A stretch of DNA of 8,024 nucleotides from Synergistales bacterium (lineage in GTDB: Bacteria > Synergistota > Synergistia > Synergistales > 79-D21). The stretch covers positions 24,539 to 32,562 of the forward strand of contig JADLKH010000006.1 of the NCBI GenBank assembly GCA_015657435.1, written 5' to 3'. Position numbers and translations under genes: made by a program. Numbering within the stretch: position 1 is the first letter of the stretch; each line of letters begins with the position of its first letter. Positions 1-5,811 of this stretch are shown piece after piece. Under the pieces are notes generated by a model that made no database searches, had not been told where the DNA came from, and saw only the letters and a program-made list of their open reading frames with translations.

Positions 1-1474
1 TATCTTCCTTCGATACCGCCTGCATCGGGTTTTCTCCCGACGGCGCCTCAATGAAGAACGAGGCCCCGTCGGACAGGTTTGTCATCCGGGCGAGGAAAAG
101 ACTCCCTTTGCCGATGACGAGGGCTCTGCCGATGGATTTGGACTTGATCCCTTCGCAGGCATGGCCGATGAAGGGGACTCCGGAGGGAATATGTCCCTGG
201 GTGTGAACGAAACCCGGGATTCCCTTCTTCTTGGCGAACTCCGGGATATCGGCCTTCTCCAGTTGTCCCTTCATGACGGCAAGCGCGCCGATCATCTTGA
301 AGTTTGCGTTCGGAACATCACCGGCTCCGGCGGGGAGGGTGATCTCGGGGTTCTGAAGCTCCGCCGCATACTTGTCCACATCGTTGAACCCCAATCCGAG
401 TTTCTGAAGCGGCTCCCAAACAAGCGCGCTGGTGATCGCCTGCGGGGAGGATCCGGCACCGACCGTGTGCTTCCCAAGCGCATCCAGCCGAATCACCGGA
501 GCGGTTCCATCATCGGGAGCAAGAAGGACGGCAAAATTCCCCAGACAGTCTTCCAGGGCGGGTAGTCCCTTCTTCACGTGATCCCTGCTGTTCATGAACA
601 GTTTCGGGATCGCTCCGCCCGCAAGGACGACGCAGTTCTTCCGTGCCCCTGCAGCAACCTGGCTTGCTGCTGCGATGACCGCATTGACAGGGCCCGCGCA
701 GAATCCCCTGACGTCACATCCGCTGGCGTTCACGCACCCCGCGATTTCCGCCACCGCCTTGGCGAAGTTTCCGCCTCCACGCTGGTTCATGTCGCCTGCG
801 GCTTCTTCCGAGCACTCGATCACGAAGTCGACTTCTTCCGGCTTCAGTCCCGAATTCCGGAAAAGGTGCAACAGCGCCAAAACCCCTCCCGCTTTGCAGG
901 CCACGTTTTCAAGCAGGACATAGGCTTCCAGGCATTCGTCGATTTCGTGCCCCTTCCTGGAGCACCCGATGATCTCTCCCCCAAAAAACAGGGGCAGGGC
1001 GTCCTTCTCCGCTATTTCCTTCTCAATCTCCACAAGCGTATGCCCTTTTTCGAGGCGCCTCAGCATGGACTCGGGAATAATCGGGCTTTTTCCCAGTTTT
1101 TCGGCAACGGATGCCGAAAACGCCTCCTCAAGCCAGATGATGTCGAACACATCACTGATATCCATTAACGCCAGGAATTCGTCTTCCGGCATGATTTCCC
1201 CGAAACGGCCGTACCGGGTGGTCTCGCCAAGAGGATGGTCAGTCCAGGGTTGGGGGTGCATCCCGAGTTCATCCAGGGTCATTGCTCCGATATAGGTCAG
1301 GTTAGGCGCATACGTGGCCGCCTTTTCATAGGATTGCAGATGAGACGGGAGCGACTCGAGAAACTCGGAGCTTCCCTTCGCTTTCCTCTCGACAAAAGGC
1401 GTGTTTCCATAGTGCAGCGCCATTTCGGGAGCGTGATTCAGACAATAGGAGGTACCTTTGACCGCAACTTTCAT
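1..1474 (-). CDS. grdC: Glycine reductase complex protein C, subunit GrdC (3' end cut by window edge)
   Basis: GrdC is one of the two subunits of protein C, which acts with GrdD. It converts the Se-carboxymethyl group on GrdA to a protein-bound acetyl thioester and releases acetyl phosphate. The frame is open from the ATG at 1474 to the window edge, giving 491 residues; the family is about 510, so only the last few residues are missing. The N-terminus (MKVAVKGTSYCLNHAPE) is typical of GrdC. The fold is related to beta-ketoacyl-ACP synthase III: the segment around residues 254-275 (VRGFCAGP then an Ala-rich helix) matches the KAS III nucleophile region and puts Cys259 at the active-cysteine position, and residues 424-440 (HTQGHIPSGVPFIGHA) resemble the His/Asn region near the C-terminus. 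An AAGGAGG ribosome binding site (1486-1492) fixes the start. The gene follows grdB after 65 bases that contain an intrinsic terminator. Family assignment is firm; the catalytic role of Cys259 is inferred. Confidence 0.95.
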   Translation of the reverse strand, partial: MKVAVKGTSYCLNHAPEMALHYGNTPFVERKAKGSSEFLESLPSHLQSYEKAATYAPNLTYIGAMTLDELGMHPQPWTDHPLGETTRYGRFGEIMPEDEFLALMDISDVFDIIWLEEAFSASVAEKLGKSPIIPESMLRRLEKGHTLVEIEKEIAEKDALPLFFGGEIIGCSRKGHEIDECLEAYVLLENVACKAGGVLALLHLFRNSGLKPEEVDFVIECSEEAAGDMNQRGGGNFAKAVAEIAGCVNASGCDVRGFCAGPVNAVIAAASQVAAGARKNCVVLAGGAIPKLFMNSRDHVKKGLPALEDCLGNFAVLLAPDDGTAPVIRLDALGKHTVGAGSSPQAITSALVWEPLQKLGLGFNDVDKYAAELQNPEITLPAGAGDVPNANFKMIGALAVMKGQLEKADIPEFAKKKGIPGFVHTQGHIPSGVPFIGHACEGIKSKSIGRALVIGKGSLFLARMTNLSDGASFFIEAPSGENPMQAVSKED

Positions 1475-1493
1475 CTATCCCGAATCCTCCTTG

Positions 1494-1526
1494 AAAAAAG
1501 GCCCAGCGGGCAATGCCTGCTGGGCC
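1494..1526 (-). terminator. Intrinsic terminator between grdB and grdC
   Basis: On the minus strand an 11-bp stem (GGCCCAGCAGG paired with CCCGCTGGGCC-type sequence, one G-U pair, loop of about 5 nt, bases 1526-1500) is followed at once by six T residues (1499-1494). This is the classic form of a Rho-independent terminator. It lies 13 bases after the grdB stop, and its T-tract abuts the grdC ribosome binding site. It probably lowers expression of the protein C genes relative to grdE, grdA and grdB. A role as an mRNA 3'-end stabiliser or processing point is also possible. Confidence 0.85.
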
Positions 1527-1539
1527 TCCGATTCACACG

Positions 1540-2847
1540 TCAGTCGGTAAAGACTGTTTGTTCCTGTATTTCGGTACCCAGGGCCTTAAGAGCCTTCAGG
1601 ACGAGCTTTCGCCTGATCTGAACCTCTTCTTCCGGGGTGCGGGAGGGATCACCCAGCGGATGAGGAATCGCCACCGCGGGAATGATCCTGTTCGCACCGA
1701 CCGTCAGTGAAATCGGAACGATCGTGCAGACATGGACCACGGGGAGCCCGCCCCGTTCGATTTCCTTCACGAGCGTTGCACCGCAACGCGTGCAGGTCCC
1801 TCAGGTGGAGGTGACGATAACAGCGTCGACTCCGTCCTTCTTGAGTTTCCCTACGATTTCCTCGCCGAACTTTTTCGTGTTGCCGACGGAAGTGCCGTTG
1901 CCGACGGTCGCGTAAAACTTCTCGTGGAGCTTTTTGAACACGCCTTCCTTCTCCAGTTGGCGCATGACATCAACCGGAAGCACCCGGTTCGGGTTCTTGT
2001 TCGCGTAGGTCGGGTCATATCCGCCGTGAGCGGTTTCGTAATGGGCCTCATCCGCAGTCATGACTCCGGCCAGGGAATACTCGCCATAGTGCGTCGCGCT
2101 GGACGCTTCGATATGGTCGGGATTCCCTTTCGGGACGATTCCGCCTGATGTGACAAGAGCGACGACCGCATTTTTCATGTCGAGGATCGGCGGATTCGGA
2201 GCAACGCGGTCGAAAACAGGCATGGGATACTCGGTTTTGAACGGTTCTCCCCGAAGTTTCTTCGCAAGCATTTCGGCTGCGCGCTCGCCGCCGACTTTTT
2301 CGAGAAAAACGTTCTTCCTGATTCCGCGTTCGATGTATCCTTCCTCGTCCGGAGAACCGATTTTCTCCCCATCCAGCTGCTTGAGGATTAGAGTCGCCAT
2401 CCCCTGGACCGCAGGACCCATGCCTCGGGCGCTGTCAGATGTCTTGAAGATGTAGGCGCTCTTTCGATAAAGTTCGGCTCCGGGGTTTTCCGGATACATT
2501 CCGCCAACGACAGGGATCCCGAATTCCTTCGCGACTATTTCAAGCACGGCGCCGCTGGCCGTGCCGTACCGGCCCGCATTGAAAGCCGGCCCGGCAACCA
2601 CGGCGTCTGGGGAAAACTTCCTGATCATCTCCAGGATTTCGGCCGAAGCCTTGTCCATGTTTTCCGCGAAGTAGCTGTCGCCGCAGATAACCGTTCCAAC
2701 GATCTCCGCCCGTCCCTTCATCGCGGCATTGAGTGCCAGGCCGGGACCCACAACGCCCTCCCGCGCTTCAGGTTTGTGGTCAGCCTTTTCCTCGCCTCCA
2801 ATACCGGCGAAGAATTGGTTGATATAATGCACGATTCGGTAGGACAA
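1540..2847 (-). CDS. grdB: Glycine reductase protein B, selenoprotein subunit GrdB (Sec349)
   Basis: GrdB is the selenocysteine-containing subunit of the substrate-specific protein B. With the pyruvoyl subunits from GrdE it binds glycine as a Schiff base and passes the carboxymethyl group to GrdA. The frame reads through an in-frame TGA at 1803-1801, codon 349, and gives 435 residues, the normal family length. The TGA sits in U-G-T-C-T-R-C-G, the UxxCxxC motif of GrdB-type proteins, and the following segment (VVHVCTIVPISLTVGANRI) is strongly conserved in the family. Treating TGA as stop would split the gene into 348 residues and a headless 76-residue remnant. The start is TTG at 2847, placed 7 bases after an AAGGAGGG ribosome binding site and giving the usual N-terminus (SYRIVHYINQFFAGIGGEEKA). 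It begins 27 bases after grdA. Pairing with GrdE and the E-A-B-C order point to glycine rather than sarcosine (GrdF/G) or betaine (GrdH/I). The terminal stop is also TGA (1542-1540), taken as a true stop because the protein ends at the family's usual position. Confidence 0.96.
1773..1789 (-). promoter_or_regulatory. SECIS element of grdB
   Basis: Eleven bases after the selenocysteine TGA, the minus strand forms a perfect 7-bp stem (GCGTTGC / GCAACGC) capped by the three-base loop GGT. A short loop that opens with G, at the end of a stem just downstream of the UGA and inside the coding sequence, is the known form of a bacterial SECIS hairpin bound by SelB. The loop begins 19 nt after the TGA. 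Structure is seen by eye; function is inferred from family knowledge. Confidence 0.85.
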
Positions 2848-2874
2848 TCGATTTCCCTCCTTTCCCTGGACGCA

Positions 2875-3351
2875 CTAGAGCGAGTATTTGCTGTACTGCT
2901 CACGCATGCCCGCGACAGCCTTTGCGAGGGCTTCGGTGTCGAGGACCATTTCCATCATGCTGATCTGCTCTTCCCAAAGGGCTGCATCCGCCTCTTCCCG
3001 AATCGCTTCTTCGAAAACGTGGTAAACAGCGAGTCCCAACGGGACTCCAGCCAGGGGACCTGCGAAAGTCGGATCGCCGTTCGCAACCGTTTCGGCATAG
3101 ATCTCCGCGCCTTCGGCATCGGAGGAGCCCAGGATCACGACGACATTTTCTGCTCCGAACTTCTCAGCTGCGTCCTTGACGCGTTGCTGATTCTGCAGGT
3201 CCATGGCACCGGCGGCGGTTCAGACAAAGCATTCAGTCACGGAAAAAACGATGTCGGCGCCCGAAGACTTCAGGCAGGTCTCCATCGCCGGTGCAGGGAC
3301 ACCATCCCTTTCACCAAGAAGAACAACCTTTTTCCCAGCCAGCTTACCCAT
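2875..3351 (-). CDS. grdA: Glycine reductase protein A, selenoprotein GrdA (Sec44)
   Basis: GrdA is the small selenoprotein shared by glycine, sarcosine and betaine reductases. Its selenol takes the carboxymethyl group from protein B, hands it to protein C, and is then recycled by thioredoxin. The frame runs from ATG 3351 through an in-frame TGA at 3222-3220 (codon 44) to TAG at 2875, giving 158 residues, the same as characterised GrdA proteins. The TGA lies in C-F-V-U-T-A-A-G-A-M-D, the conserved CxxU redox motif, with Sec at the usual residue 44. The N-terminus ([20 protein letters not shown]) and the later [15 protein letters not shown] block are also typical. An AAGGAGGTG ribosome binding site just upstream supports ATG 3351. 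The ATG at 3204, just after the Sec codon, is internal and would yield a non-functional fragment. The gene sits 38 bases after grdE and 27 before grdB. Confidence 0.97.
3195..3213 (-). promoter_or_regulatory. Possible SECIS hairpin of grdA
   Basis: Six bases after the GrdA Sec codon, GCCGGT can pair with ACCTGC with one C-U mismatch inside a 5-bp stem, around a 7-base loop GCCATGG that begins with G. It is weaker and nearer the UGA than the grdB hairpin. Selenocysteine insertion here is secure from the protein family, but the exact SECIS fold is uncertain. Confidence 0.45.
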
Positions 3352-3389
3352 GGATTTCACCTCCTTCTTTCTCTCTTCGACGGAACGTC

Positions 3390-4676
3390 CTAGAGCGTGA
3401 CCGCGCTGATTCGAGTGAAACCAAGTTCGCTCGTCGATCCGGTGATCGCCTGAAGTTCCACCTCGATGGATCCGTCCGGCCGGAGTGATCCCTGGAAGCC
3501 CCCTGCGATCACATCCGCATAGTTCGGGTAGCCAATGACTTTTGTCATCGCCGGAAGAACGATGATCTCGTTTGCGTTTCCCGCTGTGACGACCGCGTCG
3601 GCCTCTTTTGCGGCGTCCGCCAAAGACTGACTCGCGCCATCTCGACCCGCGTATTCGTCCGTTACCAGAACCGTCTTGATCCCGGCCTTCTCCGCCTTCC
3701 GGCAGTTCAGGATGAGGTCGGCGTCAGGGTTTCCGAATCCTTCCTCCGAGATGAGCAGGCCTTCTACACCCAATGTTTCGGCCAGCTTGACGGCGTAGGA
3801 TGAACTGCGTTTCTTGTCCGCCAGGGTGACATTTTCGTTCGTGATGACGACCCCGAGGAAGTTGTAGTCTTTCCCGTGACGACTGGACATGGCCTTGATG
3901 ATCGGGTTGTTGAGATGGTAGTAGGTGCTGTTCTTGTCGCAGGCGGAAACGCAGTTGCCGGACACGATCGCGCCGTCGAACACTTCCGTGTAGTTGATCA
4001 GGGTGGGTAGCATTTTCTTGGCATCCACGCCGTAAACATACGTATCGTGGAGAAGTCCCTGCGACTGAAGCATATACAGGTAGGCCACCTTCGGCAGCGT
4101 CGGGTACTCGGCCATCGCCTGGTTCAGTGGCTTCGCCTCGTACGATTCGATCGAGTCGGCCTTCTGTCCGATCGCCGACTTTGCAAGATGCTCCGCGACC
4201 TTCAGGCCCGCGATTCTCAGGGATGCCTCGTAGTCGTGCCTCTCGAGTCCTTCAACCGGATCCAAGACCAGAACCAGGTTGCAGGTGTGGGCGAACGGCG
4301 TGTAATCCGCGGCAGGGCCCGACATGTCGATGATCCCTTCCTGGAAACCGACAACCTTGCCGCAGGTGACCACGGCAGCCCCTTCGAGGACAAGGGTCTT
4401 TCCATAACCCACGGTCTCGACGTCCGAAATCATCCCCGGGAATACGCCGTTTCCGCCTTCGATCTTGCAACGCGGCTCGACGACATCCTTGACCGGGATG
4501 ATTCTCGTGCTATCGCCAGGCAGAGCCAATTCAGCTTCTACTTTGAGGAAATTCGCGTCGACCTTGATGAGTTCAAGGATTTCTTCCTTGCATATGGTCA
4601 GGACCCCATCCCCGAAATCGGTCTTTGCTCCCCAAGCCAAGCTTTTGACATGCAGCTTGTGAAGTTCGAGCTTCAC
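3390..4676 (-). CDS. grdE: Glycine reductase protein B proprotein GrdE, pyruvoyl subunits
   Basis: GrdE is made as a proprotein that cuts itself between Asn and Cys; the new N-terminal Cys becomes a pyruvoyl group that captures glycine as a Schiff base. The translation from GTG 4676 has 428 residues, the known family length. The cleavage site is visible as [12 protein letters not shown] with Asn241 and Cys242, the position reported for the Clostridium sticklandii protein. Products would be an N-terminal chain of about 241 residues and a pyruvoyl chain of about 187. The GTG start ([15 protein letters not shown]) follows a GAAAGGGGGG ribosome binding site. The frame stays open upstream to about 4958, but that extension overlaps trxA and does not resemble GrdE. 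It starts 32 bases after trxA and ends 38 before grdA. The neighbours identify the glycine-specific form rather than GrdG or GrdI. Confidence 0.96.
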   Translation of the reverse strand: MKLELHKLHVKSLAWGAKTDFGDGVLTICKEEILELIKVDANFLKVEAELALPGDSTRIIPVKDVVEPRCKIEGGNGVFPGMISDVETVGYGKTLVLEGAAVVTCGKVVGFQEGIIDMSGPAADYTPFAHTCNLVLVLDPVEGLERHDYEASLRIAGLKVAEHLAKSAIGQKADSIESYEAKPLNQAMAEYPTLPKVAYLYMLQSQGLLHDTYVYGVDAKKMLPTLINYTEVFDGAIVSGNCVSACDKNSTYYHLNNPIIKAMSSRHGKDYNFLGVVITNENVTLADKKRSSSYAVKLAETLGVEGLLISEEGFGNPDADLILNCRKAEKAGIKTVLVTDEYAGRDGASQSLADAAKEADAVVTAGNANEIIVLPAMTKVIGYPNYADVIAGGFQGSLRPDGSIEVELQAITGSTSELGFTRISAVTL

Positions 4677-4708
4677 GTGTCTTACCCCCCTTTCTTCAAC
4701 CTCGAAGA

Positions 4709-5029
4709 CTATGCCAGAAGAGCTTCTGCTTTCTGGCGGATCCCTTCGATCGTCACATCTCCCCCACTTAAACGGTCTTTCTGTTCTCCGCCCTTGTAGA
4801 AGAGGAAGGTGGGAACGCCCATGACTTTCAGGGAAATGACCAACCTGCGGTTTTCCGCAACATTGAGCTTGCAGAACCGCACCTTTCCTTCGAGCTCCTT
4901 GGCCAATTCCTCGACCTGCGGCAGGAGGGCAAGGCAAGGACCGCACTTGGGTCCCCACAGGTCAACGACAACCGGCAAACCGCTTTGTGTGATCTCTGAA
5001 TCGAAGTTGTCCTTATCCAGTTCCACCAT
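4709..5029 (-). CDS. trxA: Thioredoxin of the glycine reductase operon
   Basis: This 106-residue protein is a single-domain thioredoxin. The active site is W-G-P-K-C-G-P-C with redox cysteines 29 and 32, and the cis-proline follows in G-V-P-T-F (Pro74). The WGPKC form, rather than WAxWC, is seen in thioredoxins encoded in grd operons. Its expected job is to reduce the selenide-sulfide bond formed in GrdA after each turnover. There is no signal peptide, so it is cytoplasmic. ATG 5029 follows a GGAGAGGAGGTG ribosome binding site at good spacing and the stop is TAG. It lies 59 bases after grdX and 32 before grdE. A thioredoxin reductase gene (trxB), often next to it in Clostridium, is not present in this window. 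Confidence 0.93.
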   Translation of the reverse strand: MVELDKDNFDSEITQSGLPVVVDLWGPKCGPCLALLPQVEELAKELEGKVRFCKLNVAENRRLVISLKVMGVPTFLFYKGGEQKDRLSGGDVTIEGIRQKAEALLA

Positions 5030-5088
5030 CTTTAATCACCTCCTCTCCCCTAAGTTTTCAGCACTCACGTCAAACCGGATGCAGCCTT

Positions 5089-5493
5089 TCATCTTCGATG
5101 CCGCCAGACGCGGAAACCATTCTGGTTAAGGCTTTCCTCCATCAGGTCCGCATCGATGACGGCATAATCCCGCTCGACCGATTCGCTTTTTTGGCCCGGC
5201 AAGGCCCATCGATCTTCATAACGGCGAAAGACGGAGAGTGCTTCTTCGATCAGGTAGAGAGAGGTTGGATCGACCGCTGAATCCTCCCGTTCGGGAACGG
5301 AAAGGATCAGGGTCCGATAGGGCTGTTGGTTTGGAAGAAAGTTGCCGTACAGCGGGTGGGTAAGAAGGACGTACCCCTTGTGGATAAGGTCCCTTGCGTT
5401 AACCAGCACCTCCCAGGCGCTGGAGGCCGGGGTTCAGAGGTTTTCCAGTTCGGAGGCGACAACCGGGTTATTTGTGATGACACAACAAAACAT
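5089..5493 (-). CDS. grdX: GrdX family protein with an in-frame TGA at codon 20
   Basis: GrdX is a small protein of unknown function found at the head of grd operons. From ATG 5493 the frame gives 134 residues if the TGA at 5436-5434 (codon 20) is read through. The N-terminus (MFCCVITNNPVVASELENL) carries the family's I-T-N-N-P motif, and the part after the TGA (VLVNARDLIHKGYVLLTHPL, then QPYRTLIL) matches the central GrdX region, so both sides of the TGA belong to one protein. No frameshift is needed. A SECIS-like hairpin follows the TGA, which makes selenocysteine possible; a nonsense mutation is the main alternative. Internal start at GTG 5409 would give a 106-residue form, but GGAGG there touches the GTG and leaves no normal spacing. 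The ribosome binding site for ATG 5493 is AAAGGATGAGG. The gene is directly behind the glycine riboswitch and ends in TGA. The GrdX assignment rests on remembered family motifs. Confidence 0.8.
5409..5426 (-). promoter_or_regulatory. SECIS-like hairpin after the grdX TGA
   Basis: Seven bases after the in-frame TGA, CCTCCAG pairs with CTGGGAGG as a 7-bp stem with one bulged G, capped by the three-base loop CGC with G at its second position. A short loop with an early G and a stem just downstream of UGA fit the bacterial SECIS pattern. The loop starts 15 nt after the TGA, a little closer than in grdB (19 nt). It may be chance in GC-rich DNA. Confidence 0.4.
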
Positions 5494-5576
5494 GCCTGCC
5501 TCATCCTTTCAGAGAAAAGGAACGACAACGGGATCAGCCACTAGTGACTTTGTCCCTGTCGGCAGGCATTTGCCCA
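5492..5576 (-). promoter_or_regulatory. Putative expression platform / degenerate second glycine aptamer before grdX
   Basis: After the first aptamer the leader keeps traces of a second one: TGCCGACAGGGACAAAG (5564-5548) resembles the conserved CCGAAGGAGCAAAG core, and CTCTGAAAGGATGAGG (5514-5499) resembles CUCUCAGG-AAAAGGA but also serves as the grdX ribosome binding site. In the same stretch ATGCCTGCC (5569-5561) is exactly complementary to GGCAGGCAT (5500-5492), which covers the first two bases of the grdX start codon. There is no terminator with a T-tract here, so control of translation is more likely than control of termination. Confidence 0.5.
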
Positions 5577-5692
5577 CTCCAGAGTTCCGTCCGGTCGCAA
5601 TCCTTAAGCCTGAGAGTTTCAAGCGCTGATTCCGCTTTTGCCCCTTCGGCGCCCTTTCTTTACAGGGTCTCTCTTGCGACCTTCATCCGGAC
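5577..5692 (-). ncRNA. Glycine riboswitch (first aptamer and linker)
   Basis: The minus strand has the conserved glycine-aptamer elements in order: P1 5' strand GGTCGCAA (5681-5674), AGAGAG, the core GCGCCGAAGGGGCAA (5652-5638), a hairpin arm, ACTCTCAGG (ending near 5609), AAGGA, the P1 3' strand TTGCGACC (5600-5593), then GGACGGAACTCTGGAG, which matches the usual linker to a second aptamer. P1 is a perfect 8-bp pair that GTCCG/CGGAC can extend. It lies just downstream of a promoter and upstream of the glycine reductase genes. Glycine riboswitches normally turn on glycine-using genes, and that is the likely sense here. The identification is strong; exact outer limits are approximate. Confidence 0.92.
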
Positions 5693-5704
5693 AGCTACAG
5701 GTTT

Positions 5705-5732
5705 ATTTTACATGAGCGGCAAAACCGGTCAA
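5705..5732 (-). promoter_or_regulatory. Sigma70-type promoter of the grd operon
   Basis: TTGACC (5732-5727) and TAAAAT (5710-5705) are separated by 16 bases on the minus strand, close to the TTGACA / TATAAT consensus. A start point about 7 bases downstream, near 5698, would put the first aptamer at the very 5' end of the transcript, as expected for a riboswitch-led operon. Confidence 0.75.
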
Positions 5733-5750
5733 GAGGCTCGGCGCAATATG

Positions 5751-5776
5751 AACGGGGGCGCTTGCGCGCCCCCGTT
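5751..5776. terminator. GC-rich hairpin terminator after the transporter gene
   Basis: AACGGGGGCGC and GCGCCCCCGTT form a perfect 11-bp stem around a 4-base loop, 35 bases after the transporter stop and just before the grd promoter. On the minus strand the tail is only GTTCATATT, a poor T-tract; on the plus strand it is followed by TTTCTT. It most likely closes the transporter transcript and may stop antisense transcripts too. It is palindromic, so strand is left open. Confidence 0.65.
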
Positions 5777-5811
5777 TCTTAACCTAAATGGATGTTTTCA
5801 ATTTATGTGCG

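Noticed and set aside
578..1168. Open frame of nearly 200 codons on the plus strand opposite grdC
   Set aside because: It is antisense to a conserved, continuous GrdC reading frame, has no ribosome binding site and a composition typical of a shadow frame in GC-rich DNA. The same holds for other plus-strand frames opposite grdB, grdE and the transporter (for example 1732-2148, 4047-4799 and 5788-6990).
1540..1542. Terminal TGA of grdB as another selenocysteine
   Set aside because: The protein already ends at the usual family position, the 22 codons beyond run through the terminator hairpin and grdC ribosome binding site, and they look like nothing in the family.
1540..2847. grdB as a pseudogene with a nonsense codon
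   Set aside because: The TGA lies in the conserved UxxCxxC motif, a clear SECIS follows, and the C-terminal part is fully conserved.
4677..4958. N-terminal extension of GrdE from an upstream ATG at 4958
   Set aside because: It overlaps trxA in another frame, reads as low-quality Arg/Pro-rich sequence, and the GTG at 4676 has a ribosome binding site and gives the family's exact length and Cys242 position.
5307..5528. Alternative frame starting just upstream of the grdX ATG (MSFLFSERMRQACF...)
   Set aside because: It reads across grdX in another frame, has Pro/Ser/Arg-rich composition and no family resemblance, whereas the grdX frame carries recognisable motifs.
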